From: Calothrix sp. PCC 7716
Lineage (GTDB): Bacteria; Cyanobacteriota; Cyanobacteriia; Cyanobacteriales; Nostocaceae
Assembly (NCBI RefSeq): GCF_019977735.1
Contig: NZ_AP025018.1
Location: forward strand, 1,054,001-1,118,000
Length of the DNA stretch: 64,000 nucleotides
Direction: 5' to 3'
Shown here: piece after piece, positions 1 through 8,362 of the stretch
Position numbering within the stretch: position 1 is the stretch's first letter
Layout: each line of letters starts with the position of its first letter
Translations under genes and position numbers: made by a program
The notes under the pieces: model-generated
What the model saw: only the letters and a program-made list of their open reading frames with translations
What the model was told of the DNA's origin: nothing
Databases searched by the model: none

Positions 1-393
1 ACAATAGTGTCATATCCTTATCCAGTTCGTCCAGTTGGCCCAGCAGCAAACGCAGTCACAATATCAACAATATTCCAGTACCGTTCAAGTCGTAAAGCGC
101 ACAAATGGCACTTTTGGCTAGATGCGGGTTCATACTTATGGGCAAAAGGTGGTGCAGCAACATTATACGGCGCCAACTTATTTCTACGCGATAGATTAGG
201 TCAACCTTGGACAGCAGAAGACGAAACCCTCGCAGAAAACCAACGAGTCAAACGCATTTTAGCCGACCTACTCGCGCGCGTTCAAGACCGACTATATCTA
301 TGTCACAGCGAACTAGCAGTAAACGGTACTGAACAACTAGGCCCTTTACTACCCCTAGTCAACGCTTCCCTACCACTTACCAATGAAACCTAA
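1..393 (+). CDS. C-terminal part of a helicase/nuclease-like protein (partial)
   Basis: The frame is open from the first base of the window to the stop at 391-393, so this is the last 130 residues of a gene that starts outside. The text is a conserved cyanobacterial C-terminus with a W-rich stretch (KWHFWLDAGSYLWAKGG) and the block RLYLCHSELAVNG. From memory this resembles the tail of large UvrD/RecB-type helicase-nuclease proteins of cyanobacteria, but no helicase motif is inside the window, so the assignment is an inference. A family A repeat follows the stop by 22 bases. Confidence 0.45.
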   Translation, partial: TIVSYPYPVRPVGPAANAVTISTIFQYRSSRKAHKWHFWLDAGSYLWAKGGAATLYGANLFLRDRLGQPWTAEDETLAENQRVKRILADLLARVQDRLYLCHSELAVNGTEQLGPLLPLVNASLPLTNET

Positions 394-703
394 TAAATTA
401 TCTTGTAATAAATTATCTTGTGGAACGGGCATCCCTGCCCGTTACTAATTATTAACCCCTAACCCTAATGCCATGTAAATGAGTAATTCTTACCACAGAG
501 ACACAGAGTACACAGAGAGATTGGCGCCGACTCCCAAACATTAATAACACCGACCAATAGTGTCAGTACAAAATCTGGCACAAACAACCAACAATAGTAA
601 TCTCGCTTATAGTAATTTAATACCTATAAGCGCGGTGGAAGTATCCACATCTACCATCTAAACTGAGGATATTAGCCTCAATTATATCTGGAGGTGCTGC
701 AAC
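394..703. other. intergenic stretch with repeats, no gene
   Basis: No coding frame of note. It holds a family A hairpin (416-442), a fragment of the cyanobacterial ACCACAGAGACACAGAG-type spacer repeat near 495-520, and near 665-685 a short GAGGATATTAGCCTC hairpin just before the ribosome binding site of the next gene. Confidence 0.6.
416..442 (+). repeat. dispersed hairpin repeat, family A
   Basis: Reads TCTTGTGGAACGGGCATCCC then TGCCCGT. The arms ACGGGCA and TGCCCGT pair. Other copies lie at 8228-8255 (inverted), 9361-9432, 34897-34923, 45282-45311 and 48101-48127. Some copies have ACAGGC/GCCTGT in place of ACGGGC/GCCCGT, so both arms changed together. Confidence 0.85.
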
Positions 704-1513
704 ATGGTACAACAAGTAACAGAATTTGATACCGCCGACGATTTGGACTTTTACCCAGAGAGCGACGGTAAACCGATGGCAGAGAATACGATACAGTTTC
801 GTTGGATTGTTTTAATTAAAGAAGGCTTAGAAATATTTTTTGCATCAGTTTTAGATGTATTTGTTGCTGGAGACTTATTATGGTATCCAGTTAGAGGTAA
901 TAAATATATAAAGTGTGCGCCAGATGCAATGGTAGTCTTTGGTAGACCAAAAGGTGATAGGGGTGCATATGTACAGCACCGTGAAGGAAACGTGGCGCCG
1001 CAAGTAGTATTTGAAGTTCTCTCACCCGGCAATAGAAGTGCCGAAATGAAAAGAAAGTTTAACTTTTACCAAAAATATGGAGTCGAAGAATACTATATTT
1101 ATGACCCGATTAAAAATAATCTACAAGGTTGGTTACGCTCAAATCGCATATTAAAACCAATTGCGAATATAAATAACTGGACAAGCCCGCGTTTAAAAAT
1201 CAAGTTTGTGTTAACACCTGCAACACTTGAAATTTATGAGCCAAACGGTGAAAAGTTTTTAACTCCCGTAGAATTAAAACAAGAAACTATACTTGAACGG
1301 CAGCAGCGTCAACAAGCAGAACAACTTGCTCAACTCGAACGGCAACAGCGTTTACAAGCTGAACAACAGGCTCAACTTGAACGACAACAGCGTGAACTCG
1401 AACGGCAAGCAAGATTGGATGCAGTGCGTCAATTACTACAAATGGGGTTGAGTGTCGAACAAGTTGCACAAGCACTGTCATTAACTATAGAAGAAGTGCA
1501 GCAAATAAGGTAA
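704..1513 (+). CDS. Uma2 family (DUF820) putative endonuclease
   Basis: 269 residues. The start ATG follows a good ribosome site (GGAGGTG, 7 bases upstream). Residues 25-185 match the Uma2/DUF820 fold of the PD-(D/E)XK superfamily: PDAMVVFG (Asp74), VVFEVLSP (Glu104) and the block YGVEEYYIYDP. Residues about 185-245 are a Gln/Arg-rich coiled coil made of repeated LERQQR-type units, and the end (LLQMGLSVEQVAQALSL) looks like a small helix-turn-helix tail. Such proteins are present in many copies in cyanobacteria; their substrate is unknown. A second member lies at 13727-14593 and has a related tail. Confidence 0.85.
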   Translation: MVQQVTEFDTADDLDFYPESDGKPMAENTIQFRWIVLIKEGLEIFFASVLDVFVAGDLLWYPVRGNKYIKCAPDAMVVFGRPKGDRGAYVQHREGNVAPQVVFEVLSPGNRSAEMKRKFNFYQKYGVEEYYIYDPIKNNLQGWLRSNRILKPIANINNWTSPRLKIKFVLTPATLEIYEPNGEKFLTPVELKQETILERQQRQQAEQLAQLERQQRLQAEQQAQLERQQRELERQARLDAVRQLLQMGLSVEQVAQALSLTIEEVQQIR

Positions 1514-1576
1514 GATTTACTTTTTTGTGATATGCCTAAATGCAACGCGCGCGATACCTCTAGATAGTTTCTCTGT

Positions 1577-1604
1577 GTACAGACCGAATTAATTCGGTCT
1601 GTAC
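1577..1604. repeat. 28-bp perfect palindrome
   Basis: GTACAGACCGAATT is followed directly by its exact reverse complement. It sits inside a CTCTGTG...CTGTGGT spacer repeat, as though inserted into it, between the Uma2 gene and the SnoaL-like pseudogene. With no loop it could extrude as a cruciform; no T-tract follows, so it is not a typical terminator. Confidence 0.75.
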
Positions 1605-1665
1605 GTGTTTCTGTGGTAAAAAAATTAAACCACAAAGGACACGAAGAACATAAAAAAAGAAAAAG

Positions 1666-2175
1666 TTATTGCAGGAAAGTCACAAACGGGCATTTAGTTG
1701 TCTTTGATTTTACGGTAAAAGTGTTATTGGGTAGGCGCCGTATTTTGGTAATAAAATTTAAAAATCTTTTTTGCAATGAATTTTGCTTTGTGAGTTGGTC
1801 TAGAAACTTGGTATTATCATAGTAATGTTCAAGTGAAAGAAGTTGTAAATCTTCACTAACATGGGCAACGCTAACTCCGATAATTTCAATAGTTTCACCC
1901 GTAGGTTGATAATTTTTATACTTACCTTCAAAATGTCCCCAATGGCGCCACTTAAAGGTAATTAATGGTGGTGCTGAGTAAACTTCTAGCACTTCCCACA
2001 AAAATCCATTTGGGAATGCATTATGAAACAGCTTTGTGGATGTTTCAAAGTTTTCTTCAGAAGCTTTGTAGTATGTCGTGTCACCAATTAATAATTTATA
2101 AGTACCTGATTGTACTATATCGTTAACTGTATAACTGGCGCCTCCATTGGTACTCATGCGAAATTTGTCAAAACA
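1666..2175 (-). pseudogene. 5'-truncated SnoaL-like / plant pathogen-related-type protein
   Basis: The leftward frame encodes a sequence that resembles plant pathogen-related proteins and bacterial SnoaL-like relatives: FDKFRMSTNGG, YKLLIGDTTYY, then NAFPNGFLWEVLEVYSAPP, FKWRHWGHFEG and LEHYYD, ending in a CPF-type tail. Family members carry about 60 further residues upstream of the DKF block. Here the frame instead runs into a WD40 scrap read on the other strand, and the only starts are TTG at 2193 or an internal ATG at 2157. I read it as a remnant that lost its 5' end in a rearrangement near 2175. A translated short product from 2157 cannot be excluded. Confidence 0.6.
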
Positions 2176-2325
2176 AATTATATCAGGCGCCAAAGATGGT
2201 ACAGTTCAACTATGGAATATTAATACATGTAGCTGTATCAAAACCTTAAATACAAATAATGGTACAGTATGGTCACTAGCCTTTAGTTCAAATGGATTAA
2301 TACTTGCTTATGGCGCCAATAAAAA
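2176..2325 (+). pseudogene. WD40-repeat gene fragment
   Basis: The rightward frame reads IISGAKDGTVQLWNI, then CIKTLNTNNGTVWSLAFSSNG, which is about one and a half WD40 blades (GH-WD style: SGAKDGTVQLW, VWSLAFSSNG). There is no start region and it runs out after LAYGANKKI. It is a leftover of a WD-repeat gene placed head to head against the truncated SnoaL-like gene. Two GGCGCC motifs lie inside it. Confidence 0.6.
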
Positions 2326-2331
2326 AATAAA

Positions 2332-3852
2332 TTATCCGTTACATCCGTTACATCCGTTGCCAAAGTACACAATTTGATTGCGTCCTTGAGATTTAGCGGT
2401 ATATAACGCTAAGTCACTTTGCTCTATCAATGTTGCTGGCTCGGTTTCTGGTGTTGGTATAATGCTCGCAAGTCCAATACTTAAAGAAACGTATGGCGAA
2501 ATTGATGATTTCGCATGTGGTAATTGTAATTTCTGCACGCTTTGTAGCATATTTTCGGCAACAATCATGCTTATAGAGATATCTTTATTTGGTAAAATAA
2601 CGGCAAATTCTTCACCCCCATAACGAGCTACTAAGTCATCTATATCTGTAGTAACACAACTTATCACTCGCGCGAGTTGACGTAAACATTCATCACCTGC
2701 TTGATGCCCATAAGTATCGTTATAAGCTTTGAAGTAATCAACATCACATAGCATTAATGATAAAGGATGTTGCGCTTGGATTGCTCGATGCCACTCTTGT
2801 TGAAAGTGGTTATCAAAACTACGACGGTTTGGAATTAAAGTTAATCCATCTATATTCGCTAATTTTGTTAATTCCTGATTTATTTGCTTAATACGTTGAT
2901 TATTACGTATTAAATTGTCAAGTAGTAAACTGATAGCAGTTCCTAGTAGTAAGCCAACTATAAAGAGGCTAATTGTAAACTTATTAATAACACTTTCGCC
3001 TTCTAAATAACCTAACCGAGGAGCAACAACGCTCAAAACCTGAACTCTTACACCTGTAATATCAATTAAGTTAATGTAACCTTCAATAAATTCGTGGTTA
3101 ATAACCTTAACAACTGGCAGAGATTGAAAAATCAATTGATTGCCCTTGTTATCAACTTTATTATTAAGCTGCTGAGTTAGTAGTGTTTGCGGTACTTTAT
3201 TATCTGTAGCCTTTAAAAGACTTAATTTCACATTGCTATAACGCTCAAATTGTTCTAAAACAGATGTATTTAGGAAACGACCAACTATAATTGTCCCGCG
3301 CGATGGTCCATGTCCATTACTAGTAAGAATAGGTCGAGTCGCAAGGAGTAATACTCCACGTTGGGTCATCAAAAATCCTAGGTTTCGACTAGCACTTAAG
3401 GTTTTGCCATGAGTATTATGTAACCAGGATAAGGTTTGATTATTAAGTAAAGTATTACTTTCTTGTTTGGTTAAAGTCTCTAACTGTTGTTTTTTATTGT
3501 TTAGCCAATCTAAGTGAATTGGATTTCCCTGTTGGTCTAAGATGCCAAACAAGTCAATAAAGGCAGGAGCTAATCCAGCATAACTATAATTATCGCTGTA
3601 AAAATCAGGATTACGATTTATGATGTAATTGTACATCTCGTTCCAAGTAGATTCGCTTCTGGCTTTTGCATCTAGCCTATTGAGTTCATCTGTCAGCCCC
3701 GCAGCAACACGAGATAGTTGTTGCTCCATTATACTTTGTTCAAGTAGGGCAAATCGGTTTAGAACTGGATAACGAATTCCAATCGAAATCAACAGTAGTA
3801 CTAAAAACAAAGTGATGTTACATGAAAAGAAAACAGTTAAACGTTGGTTCAT
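2332..3852 (-). CDS. CHASE4-GGDEF diguanylate cyclase
   Basis: 506 residues from the ATG at 3852; the extra upstream codon is a TTG. Order: one N-terminal membrane helix (about residues 6-28), an extracytoplasmic CHASE4-type sensor domain (about 35-275, with WNEMYNYI), a second helix (about 283-308), then a GGDEF domain with LIPNRRSFD and the active motif RYGGEEF. The product-binding I-site RxxD expected just before GGEEF is absent (TTDIDDLVARYGGEEF), so feedback inhibition by c-di-GMP is not predicted through that site. The last eight residues (NGCNGCNG) come from a 9-bp tandem repeat at the gene end. Confidence 0.9.
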   Translation of the reverse strand: MNQRLTVFFSCNITLFLVLLLISIGIRYPVLNRFALLEQSIMEQQLSRVAAGLTDELNRLDAKARSESTWNEMYNYIINRNPDFYSDNYSYAGLAPAFIDLFGILDQQGNPIHLDWLNNKKQQLETLTKQESNTLLNNQTLSWLHNTHGKTLSASRNLGFLMTQRGVLLLATRPILTSNGHGPSRGTIIVGRFLNTSVLEQFERYSNVKLSLLKATDNKVPQTLLTQQLNNKVDNKGNQLIFQSLPVVKVINHEFIEGYINLIDITGVRVQVLSVVAPRLGYLEGESVINKFTISLFIVGLLLGTAISLLLDNLIRNNQRIKQINQELTKLANIDGLTLIPNRRSFDNHFQQEWHRAIQAQHPLSLMLCDVDYFKAYNDTYGHQAGDECLRQLARVISCVTTDIDDLVARYGGEEFAVILPNKDISISMIVAENMLQSVQKLQLPHAKSSISPYVSLSIGLASIIPTPETEPATLIEQSDLALYTAKSQGRNQIVYFGNGCNGCNG

Positions 3853-3927
3853 GGGCAAATTAAATACTGTTATAACTTGATTACCTAAATTTAACCAAAA
3901 TCTAAAATAATAGAGAAATCAAGTCTT

Positions 3928-3995
3928 AGAAACCGGGTTTCTTTGTCGATAACCTTTGATAAAAATGAAGATTTTGCTTAGAAACCCGGTTTCTT
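3928..3995. repeat. dispersed paired-palindrome repeat, family C
   Basis: AGAAACCGGGTTTCTTT, about 35 spacer bases, then AGAAACCCGGTTTCTT. The outer units pair with each other and each is nearly self-complementary. Copies at 14647-14729 and 57295-57378; the last has CCTGG/CCAGG in place of CCGGG/CCCGG, a compensated change. Here it lies just before the permease gene. Confidence 0.85.
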
Positions 3996-4018
3996 GTTAG
4001 CTTACTAGGGGGTAAAAT

Positions 4019-5299
4019 ATGGCTGTTACTAACCCACAGCCTCAATTGAAACGTGAGTTAGGAGTATTCGGCGCCACCTTTATGGGTTTGGGGTCAATAG
4101 TTGGTACGGGGGTGTTTGTTAGTATAGGTATTGCAGCGGGAATAGCAGGGCCTGCGGTAATAATAGCAATAGCAATAGGCGCCTTGGTAGCAACTTTTAA
4201 CGGACTCAACAGCGCACAGTTAGCAGCAAGTCATCCGGTAAGTGGTGGTACTTATGAATATGGGTACAGATACTTAACTCCAGCGTTTGGGTTTACAGCA
4301 GGTTGGATGTTTTTGGTCGCAAAAACAGCTTCAGCAGCAACAGCAGCTTTAGGTTTCGCTGGATATTTAGTTAATATTCTAGGTTTAAGTTCAACCTTGA
4401 TTGTTCCAATTGCTTTTGTGACTGTAGCAATTATGACTGTAATTGTTCTCAGTGGAGTAAAGCGCTCGAATTTAGCTAACACTGTAATAGTATCTGTAAC
4501 GTTATTATCTTTAGTGTTTTTTATTCTGGTGTGCTTACCCCGTGCAATTACAGAAGGAGCAAGTAATTTATCACCAACATTGAGCGAAGTTTCTTTACCG
4601 AATATACTTCAAGCTAGCGCGCTGATGTTTGTAGCTTACACAGGTTATGGACGTATAGCGACAATGGGAGAAGAAGCCAAAAACCCACGGGTAACTATTC
4701 CTAAAGCTATGATTGTTTGTTTATTACTAACAATGTTGTTGTATATAACAGTAGCAACTGTAGGTATTGGTGCAGTCGGAGTAGATGTATTAAGTCAAAC
4801 TAAAACGGCGCCATTAGAAGCAGCAGTTCGTAGTGTAGCAGGAAGTGGCGCCAGTGTAGTCTTAGCAATAGGCGCCATGACAGCAATGTTAGGTGTACTA
4901 TTAAATTTAATACTAGGATTATCGCGCGTATGGTTAGCAATGGGGAGACGCTTTGATGCACCCAGATTTTTAGCACGTTTAAACCAACAGCAAACAACAC
5001 CACACTATGCAGTAATATTAGTAGGCGCCACAATAGCGTTATTAGTATTATTAGGTAACGTAAAAACAACCTGGTCATTCAGTGCATTCAGCGTATTAAT
5101 ATACTACGCAATTACCAACTTTGCAGCATTAAAACTCTCACCTCAAGAACGACTATATCCCAAATGGATAGCCATCTTAGGAATATTATCCTGTTTATTC
5201 TTAGCATTCTGGGTAGAATCATCAATTTGGCAAATTGGCATAGCATTAATAATCGCAGGTTTAATTTGGCATAAAGTTAGACGCGCGGTATTAAATTGA
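4019..5299 (+). CDS. APC-family amino acid permease
   Basis: 426 residues. The start ATG follows AGGGGGTAAAAT, a clear ribosome site. The protein is almost entirely hydrophobic with about 12 membrane helices. The first helix carries the APC substrate motif GLGSIVGTGVFV, and the second includes NGLNSAQLAASHPVSGGTYEY, typical of the APC superfamily (basic amino acid / cationic transporters of the YhdG/CAT type). It should import or exchange amino acids across the plasma membrane; the substrate cannot be told. Not obviously in an operon: the next gene is 260 bases on, past a C/G-rich repeat pair. Confidence 0.88.
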   Translation: MAVTNPQPQLKRELGVFGATFMGLGSIVGTGVFVSIGIAAGIAGPAVIIAIAIGALVATFNGLNSAQLAASHPVSGGTYEYGYRYLTPAFGFTAGWMFLVAKTASAATAALGFAGYLVNILGLSSTLIVPIAFVTVAIMTVIVLSGVKRSNLANTVIVSVTLLSLVFFILVCLPRAITEGASNLSPTLSEVSLPNILQASALMFVAYTGYGRIATMGEEAKNPRVTIPKAMIVCLLLTMLLYITVATVGIGAVGVDVLSQTKTAPLEAAVRSVAGSGASVVLAIGAMTAMLGVLLNLILGLSRVWLAMGRRFDAPRFLARLNQQQTTPHYAVILVGATIALLVLLGNVKTTWSFSAFSVLIYYAITNFAALKLSPQERLYPKWIAILGILSCLFLAFWVESSIWQIGIALIIAGLIWHKVRRAVLN

Positions 5300-5301
5300 A
5301 T

Positions 5302-5420
5302 CCCCCCCAACCCCCTTAATAAGGGGGGGGCTAAGAACACCCTGTTAACTATTAAAATTATCATAAGAGAATTAAGAACACCCTCTTGTCTCCCCCTTAC
5401 TAAGGGGGGTTAGGGGAGAT
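5302..5420. repeat. C5-TTAATAA-G5 spacer repeat pair
   Basis: Two copies of a hairpin, CCCCCTTAATAAGGGGG (5311-5328) and CCCCCTTACTAAGGGGG (5392-5408), flank a short spacer. This is a common cyanobacterial intergenic repeat type and may end the permease transcript, although no long T-tract follows. Confidence 0.7.
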
Positions 5421-5561
5421 TTCCTAAGTAAATTTAAATAGAAAAGACTAAAAACCATATAAAGCAATTAAGATAAAAGATATCACAGCTTTAACAGCGA
5501 AAAGTCGAGCGAATCGGAAATTGCTTGGCGCCATATAGTAAAATAAAATGGAGTTTAAAAA

Positions 5562-6158
5562 ATGGCTTATAGTGATTTTACATTAACGAAGTTTAAAAAA
5601 GCTTTTGACATTCGTATTGACGAGGAAACTAACTTATTTGCAAACGTACAACCAATACAGCCTACAGAAAAATTAGTAGATGCATTAGAAGAAAGTGCTG
5701 AATTAGCTTTAGCAATTAATACCGAAAAAGCGCGTTCAGAAATGATTATTACACCAATTTTATTAGAGATAAGACGTAGGGCAAAACATCAAGTTAGTTT
5801 GTTTTCTGGAACAAATTTTGATGTTGACCCTGTTCGAGGGCTTAATGGTTTTTGCGATTTCATAATTAGTCTTTCTAAAGAACAATTGACAATTAATGCC
5901 CCTGTTGTAATGATTGTAGAATCTAAAAATGAAGATATTAAAGGTGGTTTAGGTCAGTGTGCAGCGGCAATGTTAGCAGCACAATTATTTAATAAACAAG
6001 AAGAAAATCAAATTAAGACAATTTATGGTGCAGTCACAACAGGAGATATTTGGAAGTTTTTGAAGTTAGAAGACACAGATGTATTTATTGATTTAGACAA
6101 TTATTACATCAAAGAAATAGATAAAATCATTGGTATATTATCTCAAAGTATTGAATGA
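5562..6158 (+). CDS. conserved cyanobacterial hypothetical, PD-(D/E)XK-like
   Basis: 198 residues, ATG preceded by TGGAGT. I do not recognise a named family. The core has the order of a PD-(D/E)XK nuclease fold: an N-terminal helix with SEMIITPILLEI (Glu69), GFCDFIIS (Asp99), VMIVESKNE (Glu120, Lys122) and a following helix with GLGQCAAAM (Gln132). Proteins of this look, often called hypothetical or type I restriction R-like, are frequent as single genes in Nostocales. The gene stands alone with the same orientation as the permease. Nuclease activity is an inference from the motif order only. Confidence 0.6.
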   Translation: MAYSDFTLTKFKKAFDIRIDEETNLFANVQPIQPTEKLVDALEESAELALAINTEKARSEMIITPILLEIRRRAKHQVSLFSGTNFDVDPVRGLNGFCDFIISLSKEQLTINAPVVMIVESKNEDIKGGLGQCAAAMLAAQLFNKQEENQIKTIYGAVTTGDIWKFLKLEDTDVFIDLDNYYIKEIDKIIGILSQSIE

Positions 6159-6238
6159 ATATGGCGCCAACGCACTCCAATGGCGGTTGTGCTAGCTTGA
6201 TTACCTAAATTTAGCCTTTTATTTCAACAATTTTCCTT

Positions 6239-6913
6239 TTAACCTGCCCCTACCCTAGTTAAAGCATCTTCTGCCGCTGCTTTTTCGGCTTCTTTTTTAT
6301 TCTTTCCTCTACCCTTACCATATACCTTACCTTCAACCACTACTTTTGCCAAAAACAGTGGTGCATGTGGTAATCCACTCTCATCGACTGTTGTATACTT
6401 AGGAGGATTCTTAGAAACATTTTGCTGTACCCACTTTTGAAATCGATTTTTTGAATCAACATCAGAACGAGATGTAACAACGTTTTTAGGAACTGCGTCA
6501 AAAAGTGGTTCAATAATCTTTTTAAGCGCCTTAGTGTCACAGTCATTATCAAGATAATAGGCGCCGACAACAGCTTCAAATGTACTACTAAGTAAATTCT
6601 CATTATAAAAACCACCTTCTCGGATAGTTCCCTTACCTAAACGCATCCGAAAATCTATACCAACTTCAAGAGCAAACTTAGCCAGTTGCTTCTCATCAAC
6701 CAACGCAGAACGTCTCCGAGTTAACTCATCCTCACTTTTATCTGGAAAACGATGAAATAAATATTGCCCACTAAGAAAATTTAATATCGCATCACCTAAA
6801 AATTCTAACCGCTCATTATGCTCTCCGGCGCCTGGGTTTTCATGGACATATGAACGATGAGTAAGCGCGTGACGCAATAACTTTTCATTCCGAAACCTTA
6901 ACAATTCATGCAT
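6239..6913 (-). CDS. rnc: ribonuclease III
   Basis: 224 residues from ATG 6913. It cleaves double-stranded RNA in rRNA processing and mRNA/sRNA turnover. The catalytic domain holds the signature NERLEFLGDAIL and the downstream acidic pair in STFEAVVGAYYLD. A double-stranded RNA-binding domain follows (about residues 155-222, KYTTVDESG to KKEAEKAAAEDAL). The frame extends upstream to a GTG at 6958, but that extension is encoded by a dispersed repeat (family E), so the ATG beginning MHELLRFRNEKLL is preferred. A NYN ribonuclease gene lies just upstream on the same strand. Confidence 0.93.
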   Translation of the reverse strand: MHELLRFRNEKLLRHALTHRSYVHENPGAGEHNERLEFLGDAILNFLSGQYLFHRFPDKSEDELTRRRSALVDEKQLAKFALEVGIDFRMRLGKGTIREGGFYNENLLSSTFEAVVGAYYLDNDCDTKALKKIIEPLFDAVPKNVVTSRSDVDSKNRFQKWVQQNVSKNPPKYTTVDESGLPHAPLFLAKVVVEGKVYGKGRGKNKKEAEKAAAEDALTRVGAG

Positions 6914-6945
6914 TTGATTCAAAATTTGACCTAATATATATACTA

Positions 6946-6966
6946 GTAGGGTGGGCACTGCCCACC
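6946..6966. repeat. dispersed palindrome, family E
   Basis: GTAGGGTGGGCACTGCCCACC: arms GGTGGGCA and TGCCCACC. A second copy is at 13671-13695. It overlaps the false 5' extension of rnc. Confidence 0.8.
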
Positions 6967-7044
6967 ATACGACTGACAGACTTTTCAGACTGTAATACGA
7001 TTAAAAAACAAGATATTTAGAATTCAAGTAGATGACAATTAAAT

Positions 7045-7782
7045 TTAAGCCAGAAATAACTGATTATCCTTCATAATAATTTTGCCATCACTTACAACAG
7101 CCTCAATAAACTTCTTAAAACGTGAAAACTTAATACCATTATCTGTACGAATACAGTGACAACCTTGGTATGAAGGAAAACTTTTACGCATTAAATCATT
7201 AATATAACCTAATCCTGTAGATTTATTTTGACTTAACGCGGTTTGAACTGCCCTAATTAAATATTTAATAGCCTCACGATAACTAAGTTCAGACAATGTA
7301 AGTTGAGTTGAAGCTTCTGAAGTCAGAGGTTTCCCCATCAGTTCTTGTAAATCATTGAGATAATAAAATTCGTTAGCTGAATTTATTAATTTAGCGTTGA
7401 CATTACCGCTTTGAGCAACTACAATAACATGCTTACCTAGACGTTTTAATGTTTCAACTAAATCTATAAAGTCTCCGTCTCCTGACACAAGAATAATAAT
7501 ATCTGGAGATTGTGATTGACAAATGTCTTTAATTATGTCAGAGAAGATTCTATAATCCAAAGAATTTGGTAATGAACAAGGAAAATCTATGCAAGTAACA
7601 TTGTGAAATTCTAAAAACTTTTTAATATCCAAAGGATTGTAATAGACTTTAATACTAAGAAGTTTTCCGAGCGAATTCGCCAAATTATACAATAAACTTA
7701 CAGTTTCTTCATTCAAATAGACATTTTGATAGTCACAGTAAATCGAAATAGAACGTTGCTTTGTGCTTAATTGTGTAGCCAT
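7045..7782 (-). CDS. NYN domain ribonuclease with OST-HTH (LOTUS) domain
   Basis: 245 residues. Residues 11-150 are a NYN/PIN-like (LabA/DUF88) nuclease fold: ISIYCDYQN with Asp17, IIILVSGDGDF with the acidic SGDGDF at 100-105, and a third acidic strand near EFYYLNDL. Residues 165-243 fit the OST-HTH/LOTUS RNA-binding domain (KSTGLGYINDLMRKSFPSY, GIKFSRFKKFIEAV). This pairing is known in bacteria and is thought to act on RNA. It lies 131 bases upstream of rnc on the same strand, so a shared RNA-processing role is possible but not shown. Confidence 0.82.
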   Translation of the reverse strand: MATQLSTKQRSISIYCDYQNVYLNEETVSLLYNLANSLGKLLSIKVYYNPLDIKKFLEFHNVTCIDFPCSLPNSLDYRIFSDIIKDICQSQSPDIIILVSGDGDFIDLVETLKRLGKHVIVVAQSGNVNAKLINSANEFYYLNDLQELMGKPLTSEASTQLTLSELSYREAIKYLIRAVQTALSQNKSTGLGYINDLMRKSFPSYQGCHCIRTDNGIKFSRFKKFIEAVVSDGKIIMKDNQLFLA

Positions 7783-7925
7783 GATAAGTTAGTCCTAATG
7801 AAGGTTTTCTTCGGACAGCACAATAGGCCTAGCACTAAACGTAAAATCAGATAATACAAGAAAGTCATTAAAGGTAGACCCTCTGTAAAATTAACTAATC
7901 TTACATATACTACAAATTGATTTCA

Positions 7926-8092
7926 GTCTCAGTTATAGGATTCTGAGTATCCCGAATAGTGTCAAGTCAACCTGTTCGACAAACGTTTAGTAAAAAGTTA
8001 AAGCTAGTGGCGCCAACTTCATCCTAGACATTTAGCAAACGGGATGACCGGGCACTACGCAGGATACCCAGAATCCGACAACTGAGACAACA
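7926..8092. mobile_element. 167-bp inverted-repeat (MITE-like) element
   Basis: The left end starts GTCTCAGTTATAGGATTCTG, and the right end, read on the other strand, starts GTCTCAGTTGTCGGATTCTG. The similarity continues inward for about 60 bases per arm (for example GTATCCCGAATAGTG against GTATCCTGCGTAGTG), with a centre around a GGCGCC at 8010-8015. No ORF fits inside. It could be a non-autonomous transposon remnant or a long foldback element. I did not find a clear target duplication. Confidence 0.55.
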
Positions 8093-8227
8093 ATCAGCTT
8101 TGAAGCTTACGCTTGAGAGTAATTATTTTGCTGTCTAATATAGACAATATTCATACTCATATAAGCTTGTCAATACCATTTACATAATCTTTATATAATG
8201 GAAGGCGCCGCTTTAAATTTGTATCAA

Positions 8228-8255
8228 GGACGGGCAGGATGCCCATTCCACAAGA
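8228..8255 (-). repeat. dispersed hairpin repeat, family A (inverted)
   Basis: On the minus strand this reads TCTTGTGGAATGGGCATCCT then GCCCGTCC, the same unit as at 416-442. Confidence 0.8.
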
Positions 8256-8362
8256 GTTATATAAATTATAGTCTAAATTTACTATCTCTAGTTCCAACTG
8301 CGAACATTACAAATTTTCAGGATTAGGTTTGGAGAGAGGTTTTAATATTTAATAAAAAGCAA

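Larger units (their letters stand above)
7783..8362. other. 580-base non-coding region
   Basis: Between the NYN gene and the PLD-type pseudogene. Apart from the inverted-repeat element (7926-8092) and an inverted family A repeat (8228-8255), I see no gene. Confidence 0.6.

Noticed and set aside
1613-1822. Frame starting MVKKLNHKGHEEHKKR
   Set aside because: The text comes from the common ACCACAAAGGACACGAAG-type spacer repeat and then from the antisense of the SnoaL-like gene.
6914-6958. N-terminal extension of rnc from GTG 6958
   Set aside because: The extra codons are the family E repeat and its flank; the conserved protein begins at ATG 6913.
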